The notes: a model not told the origin generated them from the letters alone. Shown: positions 17,891 through 26,611, counted from the first letter of the stretch. The stretch: 64,000 bases of DNA from Bacillota bacterium (GCA_023393115.1 JAEWMS010000076.1:62001-126000), one strand, 5' to 3'. Numbers and translations are program-made.

Positions 17891-18760
17891 TTATATATTC
17901 TTTCTGATGAAACTCCAGGTTTTTTCAATTACCTCAGTGGTCTCTTCATTATCATCAAGTCCGTCAAAGGTATGACCACCCGTTTTGTGCTTTATAACCT
18001 CAAATGGTATATTTCGCTCGTTTGCTACCTTCATAAAATTTTCTTGAGATTCATTAACGCCTTTTATTTTGTCCTTTTCAGCCTTGACAATCAATAGAGG
18101 TGGAAAATCAGCCGGATCTTCCGGTAAATACCTTTCAGGCTGATATTTTCCATTTTCTTTATTTAGTTTTTTTGTTTTGAATTTAATATCCAGAAGGCCG
18201 TAGTATGATATTAAACAACGTATATATGTGGGTTTCTCTCTCATAAAATGACTTAAATATAATCCTCCAAGCGAGAAAGACCAGATACAAATACGATTAA
18301 TATCTATATTAAATCTGTCTGAGTTGTTTCGTATAAATGTCACTGCATCCTGAATGTCATTGGCTACATCAGAATTTTTGAAGTTCAGATTTGTACGACC
18401 CCTGTGGAAAGTAACTGCAGTATAACCTTTACTGGCTGCAAGCCTGCCATATGAAGTATAAAAGCTCCAATTCTTTATGTCTTTTAAAAGCTTCTCTATG
18501 CCTTCTCCATGAAGTAAAATTATTACCGGGGACTTATAGTCAGGATTTATTGGTGCCGGACTGTAAACATCCATAAGAAGTTCTTTACTACCATATTTCT
18601 TGTAAACAATATCTTTCTGTATACTGATATTTCTAGGGTCTTCAAATTTGTATAGCAGTCTCAAACTCTTGAATTTTTTATTAATATACAGATCTAGAAA
18701 AATAGACACAATAACTGACAACACTACAATACAAACAACAAAAATAATGGCAAAATACAT
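17891..18760 (-). CDS. Membrane-anchored alpha/beta hydrolase (esterase/peptidase-like)
   Basis: The protein (~289 aa) begins with a hydrophobic anchor (MYFAIIFVVCIVVLSVIVSIF) and then an alpha/beta hydrolase domain. VIILLHGEG holds the oxyanion-hole HG, ICIWSFSLGGLY is the nucleophile elbow (Ser in SFSLGG, a variant of GXSXG), and VKAEKDKI and KHTGGHTFDG-like residues supply the acid and His. It resembles acetyl esterase/BD-FAE-type hydrolases. The frame opens at 18802, but an AGAGGGA site precedes the ATG at 18760. It has no obvious partner gene. Confidence 0.82.
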   Translation of the reverse strand: MYFAIIFVVCIVVLSVIVSIFLDLYINKKFKSLRLLYKFEDPRNISIQKDIVYKKYGSKELLMDVYSPAPINPDYKSPVIILLHGEGIEKLLKDIKNWSFYTSYGRLAASKGYTAVTFHRGRTNLNFKNSDVANDIQDAVTFIRNNSDRFNIDINRICIWSFSLGGLYLSHFMREKPTYIRCLISYYGLLDIKFKTKKLNKENGKYQPERYLPEDPADFPPLLIVKAEKDKIKGVNESQENFMKVANERNIPFEVIKHKTGGHTFDGLDDNEETTEVIEKTWSFIRKNI

Positions 18761-18839
18761 ATTAATTCCCTCTTTCTTTATTTTGCCAACATTATAAACC
18801 ATGTATATACCTACAAGGTCAATAGTTTTTTTCTCGTTT

Positions 18840-19241
18840 CTATTCCCTGAAATTGTTGAGGTAGGCTCTTATATAGGGACATTCAACTGACTCCGAGCCT
18901 CTGTTTCTGAATTCTATTAACGAATTCCTCATTTCTTCAAGACTTTTAATTCTCGAATCAAGTTCATTAATCTTTTGATCAATATTGGGTAACATTTCTT
19001 CTAAACCAACTTCCTGATTTTCTACAAGCTGAAAAAACTCGTGTATTTGTTTCAGAGAGAAGCCTGAAGCTTTTGCATTTTTTATGAAGTCCAGCCTGAG
19101 AAATACTGCTTCAGGGTATAGTCTATACCCTGAGGCAGTTCTCTCGGGCTCGGGAATAAGCTTGTTTTTTTCATAGAATCTAAGCGTTTCAGGGTTGATT
19201 TGGGCTATTTCGGCAACTTGACCTTTTCTGTATAAAGCCAT
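18840..19241 (-). CDS. MerR-family transcriptional regulator
   Basis: The protein (~133 aa) has the MerR winged helix (MALYRKGQVAEIAQINPETLRFYEKNKLIPEPERTASGYRLYP), then a dimerisation coiled coil and a short C-terminus with one Cys (ECPYIRAY). The layout resembles the metal-type or heavy-metal MerR group, but the sensor cysteines are too few to assign. The open frame reaches 19334, but the ATG at 19241, with GGAAGTGA ahead, matches the family start. No clear target gene lies next to it. Confidence 0.87.
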   Translation of the reverse strand: MALYRKGQVAEIAQINPETLRFYEKNKLIPEPERTASGYRLYPEAVFLRLDFIKNAKASGFSLKQIHEFFQLVENQEVGLEEMLPNIDQKINELDSRIKSLEEMRNSLIEFRNRGSESVECPYIRAYLNNFRE

Positions 19242-19286
19242 GATTTCACTTCCAGTTCCTGAGTTATATATTAAATTAATTTTATC

Positions 19287-19315
19287 ATAATAGACGCCAA
19301 AATTAAATTGATCAA
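19287..19315 (-). promoter_or_regulatory. Promoter of the MerR-type gene
   Basis: On the minus strand TTGATC (19315-19310) and TATTAT (19292-19287) are 17 bases apart. Confidence 0.55.
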
Positions 19316-19320
19316 TAACT

Positions 19321-19339
19321 AGACAATACAACATTGTCT
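19321..19339. promoter_or_regulatory. 19-bp dyad, possible MerR operator
   Basis: AGACAAT-ACAAC-ATTGTCT is a 7-5-7 inverted repeat just upstream of the regulator's -35. The size fits MerR operators, but the position outside the promoter spacer is unusual. Confidence 0.45.
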
Positions 19340-19368
19340 AAAAAAAGTTGATATAAGGACGGACACGG

Positions 19369-20580
19369 TTATGTAATATAGTTTGCATTTATTTTGATAT
19401 ATTCTATAGAATAATCACAGGTCCAAATAGTAATTTTCTCACTACCCTGTTTGAAATCGATTAATATGTCTATGTTTTTATTTACAAGGGATTTTTCTGC
19501 CTGATTAAATTCCTCTGAACTCAATGTTGGTTGTCCAGCTTTGACTATCTCAAAACCGTTAATAAATACGTCAATAATGTTACAGTTTAGACAAGTCTGC
19601 GCTTTCCCTATGGCCATCATTAATCGCCCCCAGTTAAGTGCTTGACCGTAAAATGTAGTTTTTACCGTTGGTGAATTACCAATTGAAAATGCTATAGCCT
19701 TTGCTTTTTCTCTTGTAGGTGTATTAGTTACATTTATTGTTATAAACTTCGTTATACCTTCACCATCATTGACTACCTCTTTCGCCATGTGCTCCATAAG
19801 AAAACGCAAATTTTGAAGAAATATTTGATAATTTTCTCCGTCAGAAGCTATTAGCTCATTGTTTGCAAGTCCATTAGCCAATAAAAATATACTGTCATTT
19901 GTGCTTGTGTCTCCGTCTATTGTTATACAATTAAATGTATGATCAACAGATTCTTTAAGAGCTTTATACATTATTTCAGGTGATATTTTGGCATCAGTGG
20001 TTATAACACATAGCATGGTAGCCATGTTAGGCATAATCATTCCTGCACCTTTTACACAGGAAGCAATGTTAACCTTCTTACCTGCAATATCAAAACTAAT
20101 GGAGGCCTGCTTAACTCTTGTATCAGTTGTCATAATTGCTTGAACAAAATCCAGTGCGTTTTTCTCATCTTCCATTAAGTTTTTAGTTGCTGTTTCAATA
20201 CCATGTAAAATAACATTTTCATCCAGTTGTTTGCCAATAACACCCGTGGAACCAATATATACCTCTCCCGGATTTATACTAAGTAAATCAGAAACTTTCA
20301 AAGCACATTTCTTTGCATCATTCAGGCCTTTTGTTCCTGTAAAGGTATTGGCAATACCGCTATTAATTAGAATGGCTCTTTTTTTCCTTGTAATACTGTC
20401 ATTTTCCTTGGATACAATAACTGGTGCTGCTACAATATCATTTTTAGTATATACTGCAACCCCATAAGTTTCTTCAGTTTCAGAATATATAAGCCCAATG
20501 CTTTTCTTCTTGCTATCACCAACACTGATTCCGGCATATTTGAATCCTTTTACCGCGGATAAACCAATTTTGTTAATCAT
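19369..20580 (-). CDS. argJ: Bifunctional ornithine acetyltransferase / N-acetylglutamate synthase
   Basis: The 403-residue ArgJ transfers the acetyl group from N-acetylornithine to glutamate, recycling acetyl in arginine synthesis. The self-cleavage region is present (VKGAGMIMPNMATMLCVITTDA, with the nucleophile Thr after MA), as is FNCITIDGDTSTNDSIFLLANG. The final Asn-Tyr-Ile-Thr is the usual ArgJ C-terminus. It follows the argD-like fusion gene by 18 bases on the same strand, and both lie under ARG boxes. The other arg genes are not in the window. Confidence 0.95.
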   Translation of the reverse strand: MINKIGLSAVKGFKYAGISVGDSKKKSIGLIYSETEETYGVAVYTKNDIVAAPVIVSKENDSITRKKRAILINSGIANTFTGTKGLNDAKKCALKVSDLLSINPGEVYIGSTGVIGKQLDENVILHGIETATKNLMEDEKNALDFVQAIMTTDTRVKQASISFDIAGKKVNIASCVKGAGMIMPNMATMLCVITTDAKISPEIMYKALKESVDHTFNCITIDGDTSTNDSIFLLANGLANNELIASDGENYQIFLQNLRFLMEHMAKEVVNDGEGITKFITINVTNTPTREKAKAIAFSIGNSPTVKTTFYGQALNWGRLMMAIGKAQTCLNCNIIDVFINGFEIVKAGQPTLSSEEFNQAEKSLVNKNIDILIDFKQGSEKITIWTCDYSIEYIKINANYIT

Positions 20581-20598
20581 AATATCGACTCTCCTTCA

Positions 20599-22641
20599 TT
20601 ATAAATTCTGGCTCAGGACACTGCAGAGTATTGCCAGCATTTCATCAATTTCAGCTTCGGTTACTATCAGAGGAGGCATAAGTCTTATTGTGGATGGCTG
20701 GGGTGAATTTAATGCAAGCCCGATAGATAAGCACTTTGATACTACTTCTGCCGCTGTTGGAGTATCCAGATCAAAAGCCACAAGCAGCCCCAAACCTCTG
20801 ATATTGGACAGATTAAACTTATCCTTTATGCTATTGAGTTGCTTCATCAGGTATAGCCCCATTTTGGCTGCATGCTCCGGCAGAGCTGTTTCAATTACAT
20901 GACTTACAACCGCGTACCCAACACTCATTGCCAAGGGCTGACTGGAGTATGACCCTCCCTGATCACCGGCATCGAATATGTCAAACTTCTCTTTGGTCAG
21001 CATGGCAGAGAGAGGGAAGCCTCCTCCAATACCCTTGGCCAGGGTCATTATGTCGGGTTCAATCCCGTAATGCTCATACGCAAACATTTTCCCCGTCCTG
21101 CCTATGCCGGTCTGAATTTCATCAAATATGAGAAGAATATTGTTATCATCACATATTTTTCTCAGTTCTTTTATATATTCCTTATCAGCAACATGGACGC
21201 CGCCTTCACCCTGCACTGGTTCAAGCATTATGGCACAGGTTTTTTCGGTGACAGCACTTTTTACAGCTTCTGCATCGTTAAAGGGAACATGAGCAAACCC
21301 AGATACTTTGGGCGCAAACAACGACTCCCAATGCTTTTTACCAGTAGCCGACATTGTTGCAAGGGTACGCCCATGGAAGCCATTTATAGTAGTAATGATT
21401 TCATATGCACCTGACTTGAATTTCGAACCATACTTTCTGGCGAGTTTGATGGCACTTTCATTCGCCTCTGCGCCGCTGCTGGTGAAAAATACTTTTTCAT
21501 AGCAGGAGGTTTGAGTAAGAAGCCTTGCAAATTTTAGCATTTGGGAGTTGTAGAAGGATGGACTGCAGTTAACAAGAGTTGAGACCTGCTTTGTCAAGGC
21601 TTCGGTAATAACTGCCGGACTGTGCCCAAGAGAATTTACCGCCCAGCCTCCCACGAAATCCAGGTATTTCTTTCCTTCTGCGTCCCACATATACATGCCC
21701 TTACCTTTTTCCATAACCACCTCGGGTTTGTTACTTACAAACAGAAGGGCTTCCTTGTCAAGAATATATGAGGGCAGGTTATCCTCCAGCTGCTGGGCGG
21801 TTTCGCTGGAACTCAATGCATGAGCAACGCTGACAGGAGTTTTACTGTATATTACCAGTCCGTCCTCTTCATCGAATTGGGGATGTATTTTGAAGGCCAG
21901 CTGCTCATGCTCAAGACTGAATTGGGCATTTATGCAGTTTGTGTTGCCGCGCGCATCCATACGAATCCATTTATTCTGGGTTTTCAGATACACCGCATTT
22001 ACCGCATGAAGCACAAGTCCTGTGTGCGGCTTGGCACAGTATGTACTTGGCGGCCCTGCATGGTCAGAAGCTGACAGGGAGCCGACACTGCCAGCAACTG
22101 CTTGGGATTCTACGCTGGTTGCAACTGCCTGAGTTTCTCCTCTGTTCGTAGTTGATAGCGCCTGTGCATCTACGCTGGTTGTAGTTAATAGCTCCTGTGT
22201 CTGCAGGGGTGATGAGAAACTTGCTGCCGAAGATGTATTTTCTGCGCCTGAGTTTTTATGTACAGGGTCAATGTCCGGGGCGTTCTTGCCTGGTTCATCT
22301 GCAGGTGTTTCCAAGCATAGGCGCTGGTAGCAGATTCCTGCCGGGATGCCGGCATATCTGAGCAGGGCCGCCAGCAGATGGGCTTTAGCATAGCATACAC
22401 CATGCCCCAGCGTTATAACATCGCTGGCAGAACAAGCCACTTCTTGGGCATTGACATCAAAAGTGTGGGGAAAGCAGTCGCGAGCATACTCATAAGCTTT
22501 CTTAACAGCAGATATTTCATCATAGTCCTTCAACCGGAGTTTTTCCGCAAGGCTGGATACTTCCGGACTTTCATAATTAATAAGTTGATCACTCGCAAGA
22601 TAAGCTTCAATACTATCCTGCTGTTTCAGGTTATTTTTCAT
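20599..22641 (-). CDS. argD: Transglutaminase-like domain fused to acetylornithine aminotransferase
   Basis: The 680-residue protein is a fusion. Residues ~1-275 form a transglutaminase/cysteine-protease-like domain with a plausible triad: Cys83 (LGHGVCYAKAH), His212 (LHAVNAVYL) and Asp229 (WIRMDARGN). Between Cys and His lies a ~90-residue Ser/Thr/Ala/Gln-rich linker (112-205) with imperfect short repeats. Residues ~295-680 are ArgD: SGAEANESAIKLAR, LEPVQGEGGVHV, IFDEIQTGIGRTG and PLP Lys536 (TLAKGIGGGFP). The ArgD half makes N-acetylornithine with glutamate as donor. The job of the other half is unknown. An AGGAGGG-type site precedes the ATG. Confidence 0.92.
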   Translation of the reverse strand: MKNNLKQQDSIEAYLASDQLINYESPEVSSLAEKLRLKDYDEISAVKKAYEYARDCFPHTFDVNAQEVACSASDVITLGHGVCYAKAHLLAALLRYAGIPAGICYQRLCLETPADEPGKNAPDIDPVHKNSGAENTSSAASFSSPLQTQELLTTTSVDAQALSTTNRGETQAVATSVESQAVAGSVGSLSASDHAGPPSTYCAKPHTGLVLHAVNAVYLKTQNKWIRMDARGNTNCINAQFSLEHEQLAFKIHPQFDEEDGLVIYSKTPVSVAHALSSSETAQQLEDNLPSYILDKEALLFVSNKPEVVMEKGKGMYMWDAEGKKYLDFVGGWAVNSLGHSPAVITEALTKQVSTLVNCSPSFYNSQMLKFARLLTQTSCYEKVFFTSSGAEANESAIKLARKYGSKFKSGAYEIITTINGFHGRTLATMSATGKKHWESLFAPKVSGFAHVPFNDAEAVKSAVTEKTCAIMLEPVQGEGGVHVADKEYIKELRKICDDNNILLIFDEIQTGIGRTGKMFAYEHYGIEPDIMTLAKGIGGGFPLSAMLTKEKFDIFDAGDQGGSYSSQPLAMSVGYAVVSHVIETALPEHAAKMGLYLMKQLNSIKDKFNLSNIRGLGLLVAFDLDTPTAAEVVSKCLSIGLALNSPQPSTIRLMPPLIVTEAEIDEMLAILCSVLSQNL
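22080..22205 (-). repeat. Imperfect tandem repeats inside the fusion linker
   Basis: CTACGCTGGTTG occurs twice (near 22111 and 22173), and neighbouring sequence also recurs. They encode the SVDAQAL/TQAVATSVESQAV low-complexity linker, which points to expansion by slippage. Confidence 0.55.
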
Positions 22642-22658
22642 TGAAAACCCTCCTTAAA

Positions 22659-22672
22659 TGAATAATTATTAC
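22659..22672 (-). promoter_or_regulatory. ARG box in the leader of argD-argJ
   Basis: TGAATAATTATTAC matches the ArgR/AhrC box TGAATWWWWATTCA at 12 of 14 positions. It lies just ahead of the ribosome site and could act as a downstream operator. Confidence 0.55.
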
Positions 22673-22764
22673 TTAAGTACTTAATTCAAATATTTAGTTG
22701 TAAAAGATGGTACCTGTTTCTTTTATTGAATTATTAATGTATCTGATCCAGTAAATGTTAATAA

Positions 22765-22798
22765 TGAATAATTATACAGCTAAATGAATAAATATGCA
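22765..22798 (-). promoter_or_regulatory. Two ARG boxes overlapping the argD-argJ promoter
   Basis: TGAATAATTATACA (22765-22778) and TGAATAAATATGCA (22785-22798) each match the ARG box TGAATWWWWATKCA with one mismatch. They are 20 bp apart, two helical turns, as in known ArgR operators. They cover the -10 and -35 elements of the minus-strand promoter. Confidence 0.8.
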
Positions 22799-22799
22799 A
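22771..22799 (-). promoter_or_regulatory. Promoter of argD-argJ
   Basis: On the minus strand TTGCAT (22799-22794) and TATAAT (22776-22771) are 17 bases apart, each embedded in an ARG box. Confidence 0.75.
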
Positions 22800-22963
22800 T
22801 AATGATACAAAAATAATTTTACTTGTATCAGCAAAAATATATTTTTTGATGCTATGCATACCAAACAAAATTCGATATAATATTAAAATATTGAGATTGG
22901 CTTAAGTTTTAGCTTTAAATATATATTTTTTATTAATAATTTAATTAAGAGGAGTTGTTATTC

Positions 22964-24499
22964 TTGAATAATGAGATGGTTTTAGTTCTCGATTTCGGTG
23001 GTCAATACAATCAGCTGATTGCACGCCGTGTCAGAGAAGCTAATGTATACTGCGAGGTTATTCCTTATAGCGCGTCCCTGGAGCGAATCAAATCCTATAA
23101 TCCTAAAGGGATTATATTCACAGGCGGGCCTAATTCAGTTCTTGATGAAGGAGCGCCAAAATGTGATCCAGGAGTATTTGAACTGGGTATTCCTGTACTG
23201 GGAATCTGCTATGGTATGCAGCTTATGAGTGTAATGCTGGGCGGAAAAGTTGAAGCAGCAAAACAGCGTGAGTACGGAAAGGTTGATATTAGTGTTGATA
23301 AATCACAACCCTTCTTTCAGGATGTTGATGAAAATACAACCTGCTGGATGAGTCACACCTATTATGTCAGCAATCCCCCTGAAGGCTTTGTAATTACAGC
23401 AAAATCTTCAAATTGCCCTGCAGGAGCTATGCAGCACGTAGAGAAAAACCTTTATGCAGTGCAGTTCCACCCTGAAGTTATGCACACTCCAAAGGGTAAG
23501 GAAATGTTGAGGAACTTCTTGTATAACATCTGCCACTGTAAGGGTGACTGGAAAATGTCATCATTTGTAGAGAACTCAATAAAGGCTATCAAAGAAAAAG
23601 TCGGGGATAAGAAGGTTCTATGCGCTTTGTCCGGCGGTGTTGATTCTTCTGTAGCAGCAGTTCTTATACACAAGGCTATCGGAAAACAATTGACCTGTAT
23701 ATTTGTAGACCACGGACTTTTAAGAAAATATGAGGGAGACCAGGTTGAGCAGGTATTCAGAAATCAGTATGACATCAATATGATTCGCGTTAACTGCGAA
23801 GACAGATTCCTTGAAAAGCTGAAGGGTGTATCTGATCCCGAGACCAAAAGAAAGATCATCGGTGAGGAATTTATAAGAGTATTTGAAGATGAGGCTAAGA
23901 AGATCGGAAAGGTTGATTTCCTTGTTCAGGGAACAATCTATCCTGATGTTATAGAAAGCGGTCACGGCGATGCTGCAGTTATCAAGAGCCATCACAATGT
24001 TGGCGGACTTCCTGACCATGTTGATTTTAAAGAAATAATTGAGCCTTTGAGAAATCTCTTTAAGGATGAGGTTAGAAAAGCCGGAGAAGAAATGGGAATA
24101 CCTGAGGATATCGTATGGAGACAGCCGTTCCCAGGCCCGGGGCTTGCTATAAGAGTAATCGGTGACCTTACAAAGGAAAAGCTTGATACATTGAGAGATA
24201 CAGACTACATCTTCCGTGAAGAAATAAAGGCAACTGGCCTGGGAAGAGAGATCAATCAGTATTTTACTGTATTAACTAATATGAGAAGCGTAGGAGTTAT
24301 GGGTGATGAAAGAACCTATGACTATACTCTGGCTCTCCGCGCAGTAACAACAACTGACTTTATGACAGCTGACTGGGCGCGTATCCCATACGATGTATTA
24401 GAGAAAATCTCAAACCGTATTGTCAACGAAGTAAAACACATCAACAGAGTTGTGTATGACATCACCTCTAAGCCACCGGCGACGATAGAGTGGGAATAG
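22964..24499 (+). CDS. guaA: GMP synthase (glutamine-hydrolysing)
   Basis: The protein (511 aa) has the class I amidotransferase domain (ILDFGGQYNQ-like start, GICYGMQLM with the nucleophile Cys, VQFHPEV) followed by the ATP-pyrophosphatase domain (ALSGGVDSSVAAVL) and the GMP synthase C-terminus (KPPATIEWE). It converts XMP to GMP. A TTG start at 22964 sits 9 bases after AAGAGGAG; the frame extends to 22955, but that would place the site inside the gene. A TATAAT occurs at 22876. I saw no purine riboswitch. Confidence 0.96.
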   Translation: MNNEMVLVLDFGGQYNQLIARRVREANVYCEVIPYSASLERIKSYNPKGIIFTGGPNSVLDEGAPKCDPGVFELGIPVLGICYGMQLMSVMLGGKVEAAKQREYGKVDISVDKSQPFFQDVDENTTCWMSHTYYVSNPPEGFVITAKSSNCPAGAMQHVEKNLYAVQFHPEVMHTPKGKEMLRNFLYNICHCKGDWKMSSFVENSIKAIKEKVGDKKVLCALSGGVDSSVAAVLIHKAIGKQLTCIFVDHGLLRKYEGDQVEQVFRNQYDINMIRVNCEDRFLEKLKGVSDPETKRKIIGEEFIRVFEDEAKKIGKVDFLVQGTIYPDVIESGHGDAAVIKSHHNVGGLPDHVDFKEIIEPLRNLFKDEVRKAGEEMGIPEDIVWRQPFPGPGLAIRVIGDLTKEKLDTLRDTDYIFREEIKATGLGREINQYFTVLTNMRSVGVMGDERTYDYTLALRAVTTTDFMTADWARIPYDVLEKISNRIVNEVKHINRVVYDITSKPPATIEWE

Positions 24500-24506
24500 T
24501 AAACAA

Positions 24507-24550
24507 AAAGCTTACAGCCTTTGAATTATAAGGGTTGTAAGCTTTAATTT
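24507..24550. terminator. Bidirectional terminator between guaA and the element
   Basis: AAAGCTTACA pairs perfectly with TGTAAGCTTT (to 24545). T-rich stretches on either side allow use by guaA (plus) and by the integrase gene (minus). Confidence 0.65.
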
Positions 24551-24557
24551 ATTACTT

Positions 24558-24577
24558 TGATTCTATTTTGATTCTAA
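24558..24577 (+). repeat. attL core repeat
   Basis: TGATTCTATTTTGATTCTAA is identical to 33563-33582. It overlaps the end of the integrase gene (stop at 24563). The core itself holds two GATTCTA words separated by TTTT. Confidence 0.88.
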
Positions 24578-25639
24578 ATCTGAATTTTGGTGTATCTCCT
24601 GAAGCTTTGCAGATACTTGGCTGTGCTTGTTAGGGTATAGATGAGAATATGTATTTAATGTTGTTTCTATATTCTCGTGTCCAAGCCTTTCCGAGATTAG
24701 TAACGGGGAAAATCCAAGCTCTATCAATAATGATGTATGTGAGTGCCGGAGGTCGTGAAGCCGTATTCTCTTAATGCCTGATTTTTTACAACCTCTATCC
24801 ATTTCATGGTGTAAGAAATGTTTTGTGAAATTAAATAGTCTATCATCAGGCTGAATATCGTATATGGTCTTGATGTACTCCTTCAGATCCGTACAGAGAA
24901 AATCAGGCAGGGTTATTACCCGGTTACTCTTTGGGGTCTTTGGCTCAGTAATGATATCCTCTTTGTCTAAACGTTGGTATGATTTATTGATGGTCAAGGT
25001 CTTGGTATCAAAATTAATATCCTGAGGTGTCAGGGCCATGAGCTCACCAATTCGGATGCCAGTCCAGTACAGTACCTCAAATGCAGCTTTTGAATGGGGC
25101 TTTGCCACTGTGAATGAAAGGAAGGTGTTAAATTCATCCTTTGTCCAGATCTGCATTTCGTCAGCGTTCTTTTTGCCCATGCTCCCGGCTTTATGGCAGG
25201 GATTCTCCTTCAGGTCGTAATACTTGACTGCGTAATTGAATATTGCCACGAGCCGATTATTAATTGTTTTAAGATACGTGCTAGCATACTTCTGACCAAG
25301 CAGTTTATTCTGCCACTTCCGTACGTGGGTGGCCTTGATTTGGTTGATTGGAAGGTCTTTAAAGTAGGGGAGTATCTTTGTATCTATCATATACCTTTTG
25401 CCGCTGATTGTTGATTTTCTGAGCCTTGAGCCCATATCCTCCAAGTACAGTTCTACAAGACTTTTGAACAACATATCGGGATTTGCCTGCTGTTTGCTTA
25501 AAAATTCTCTCTCCCATTCCTGAGCTTCCTTTTTGGTTGAGAAGCCTCTTTTAAATTTCTTCTTTCTTTCACCCGTCCAGGTATCATAATAAAACTGGCA
25601 ATACCAGGTATTCATTTTTTCATCTTTGTACGCTGCCAT
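24563..25639 (-). CDS. int: Tyrosine-type site-specific integrase
   Basis: The 358-residue integrase has an N-terminal arm-binding part (YDTWTGERKKKFKRGFSTKKEAQEWE, AP2-like), a SAM-like core-binding domain (residues ~60-150) and the catalytic domain: Arg in TGIRIGELMAL, HDLRHSHTSLLIELG, and LGHENIETTLNTYSHLYP with the nucleophile Tyr. It recombines the 20-bp att core. Its final codons lie within attL, so integration restores the gene end. An AGGAGG site precedes the ATG. Confidence 0.95.
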   Translation of the reverse strand: MAAYKDEKMNTWYCQFYYDTWTGERKKKFKRGFSTKKEAQEWEREFLSKQQANPDMLFKSLVELYLEDMGSRLRKSTISGKRYMIDTKILPYFKDLPINQIKATHVRKWQNKLLGQKYASTYLKTINNRLVAIFNYAVKYYDLKENPCHKAGSMGKKNADEMQIWTKDEFNTFLSFTVAKPHSKAAFEVLYWTGIRIGELMALTPQDINFDTKTLTINKSYQRLDKEDIITEPKTPKSNRVITLPDFLCTDLKEYIKTIYDIQPDDRLFNFTKHFLHHEMDRGCKKSGIKRIRLHDLRHSHTSLLIELGFSPLLISERLGHENIETTLNTYSHLYPNKHSQVSAKLQEIHQNSDLESK

Positions 25640-25752
25640 AGTGTATCATTCCTCCTTAAATTTGTGTACAACAAACTAAGGACATGATATAATTCACTTG
25701 TCTAGGGTGGATTATATAAGCCTTTTCGGTTTGTGTAATTCATTTATAAAAT

Positions 25753-25788
25753 CAGCTCTTTAGTGTTAGTAGCACTGGGGCTGTTTTT
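25753..25788. terminator. Hairpin between integrase and repressor genes
   Basis: CAGCTCT..AGTG (from 25753) pairs with CACTGGGGCTG (to 25783), followed on the plus strand by T5; the minus strand also has an AT-rich tail. It probably ends the repressor transcript and limits antisense reading. Confidence 0.55.
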
Positions 25789-25791
25789 ATT

Positions 25792-26229
25792 TTATTTAAC
25801 CTTCTTACAGTCCTTTAATATATCTTGAATAGTGTAATTGATAAATGCTTCTGTACTATTCTGTAGTTTTCTTAAATCATCATTACTTAGGATATAAACA
25901 CTTCCATCTGGTGTGTATAAGAATGGTTTGTGCTCAGGATCATCCCTCTGTAAGGAGTATCCCATCGTGATAAGCATTTTATTAAATTGCAATGATTTAT
26001 TATGCCGATCCTCTTCACTCTCATTCTGTATTCCCATGAGTGAAGATAAGGAAATTTCCAAGGTATCAGCTATTTTTTGTAAAACACTTGTTGGTATTTC
26101 TATGAGTCCCTTTTCATACTGCCGTATGGTAACTTCAGCTTTTCCTATTGTATCACCCAATTGCTGCTGGGTCATTTTCTTTGATTTCCTTTGCTGTTTT
26201 ATTCTCATACCGACTTCATAAGTATTCAA
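25792..26229 (-). CDS. CI-like phage repressor (XRE family)
   Basis: The 145-residue protein has an XRE helix-turn-helix (RIKQQRKSKKMTQQQLGDTIGKAEVTIRQYEKG, residues ~8-60) and a C-terminal part of ~80 residues with no LexA-like protease motif that I can see. It is divergent from the Cro-like gene and likely keeps the element silent by binding the AAAC-N4-GTTT operators between them. A GGGAGGTGA-type site precedes the ATG. Confidence 0.88.
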   Translation of the reverse strand: MNTYEVGMRIKQQRKSKKMTQQQLGDTIGKAEVTIRQYEKGLIEIPTSVLQKIADTLEISLSSLMGIQNESEEDRHNKSLQFNKMLITMGYSLQRDDPEHKPFLYTPDGSVYILSNDDLRKLQNSTEAFINYTIQDILKDCKKVK

Positions 26230-26258
26230 TAAATCACCTCCCTATCATAATGTATCAT

Positions 26259-26375
26259 AAACGATAGTTTAAAACAAGGTTTTTATTAAAAAAATATTGA
26301 CAACGATGTTTTTAATATCTATAATGAAGCTATAAACGGTAGTTTAAACATCTAAAAATTAACATAGCGATGTTT
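26259..26375. promoter_or_regulatory. Operator array of the repressor switch
   Basis: Repeated sites are AAACGATAGTTT (26259-26270), AACGATGTT (26302-26310), AAACGGTAGTTT (26334-26345) and TAGCGATGTTT (~26365-26375). They share an AAC-GNT-GTT dyad. One lies within the spacer of the rightward promoter, and the first within that of the leftward repressor promoter (TTGTTT-N17-TACATT). Confidence 0.7.
26297..26325 (+). promoter_or_regulatory. Early rightward promoter of the element
   Basis: TTGACA (26297-26302) and TATAAT (26320-26325), 17 bases apart, are perfect consensus. They lead into the Cro-like, Xis-like and VapE genes. Confidence 0.85.
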
Positions 26376-26404
26376 TAAAAGACGTAAAGGAAAGGAGATA
26401 TTCT

Positions 26405-26611
26405 ATGAAATTAAATGCAAAAAAATACGATTTGTGCCTTGCAAGCGCATGTATGTCTGTTCAAGAGTTTGCAGAAAAAAGTGGAGTAAGCCAAATAACT
26501 CTGAGGCGAATAAAAACTGGAAAACAAGAGGCAAGACCACAAACGGTAGGTAAAATTGCAAGGGCCCTGAATGTAAGGGTAGAGGATTTGATTGAAGAAG
26601 GAGAGGAGTGA
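26405..26611 (+). CDS. Cro-like XRE-family DNA-binding protein
   Basis: A 68-residue helix-turn-helix protein (LASACMSVQEFAEKSGVSQITLRRIKTGKQEARPQTVGKIARALNVRVEDLIEE) that is nearly all DNA-binding domain. It is the first gene of the rightward transcript, opposite the CI-like gene, the normal place for Cro. An AAGGAGA site precedes the ATG. Its frame overlaps the upstream extension of the next open frame. Confidence 0.85.
   Translation: MKLNAKKYDLCLASACMSVQEFAEKSGVSQITLRRIKTGKQEARPQTVGKIARALNVRVEDLIEEGEE

Noticed and set aside
22660..22960. Possible purine riboswitch before guaA
   Set aside because: No aptamer core such as the TATAATC...GGATATGG words was found; the region is explained by ARG boxes and promoters.
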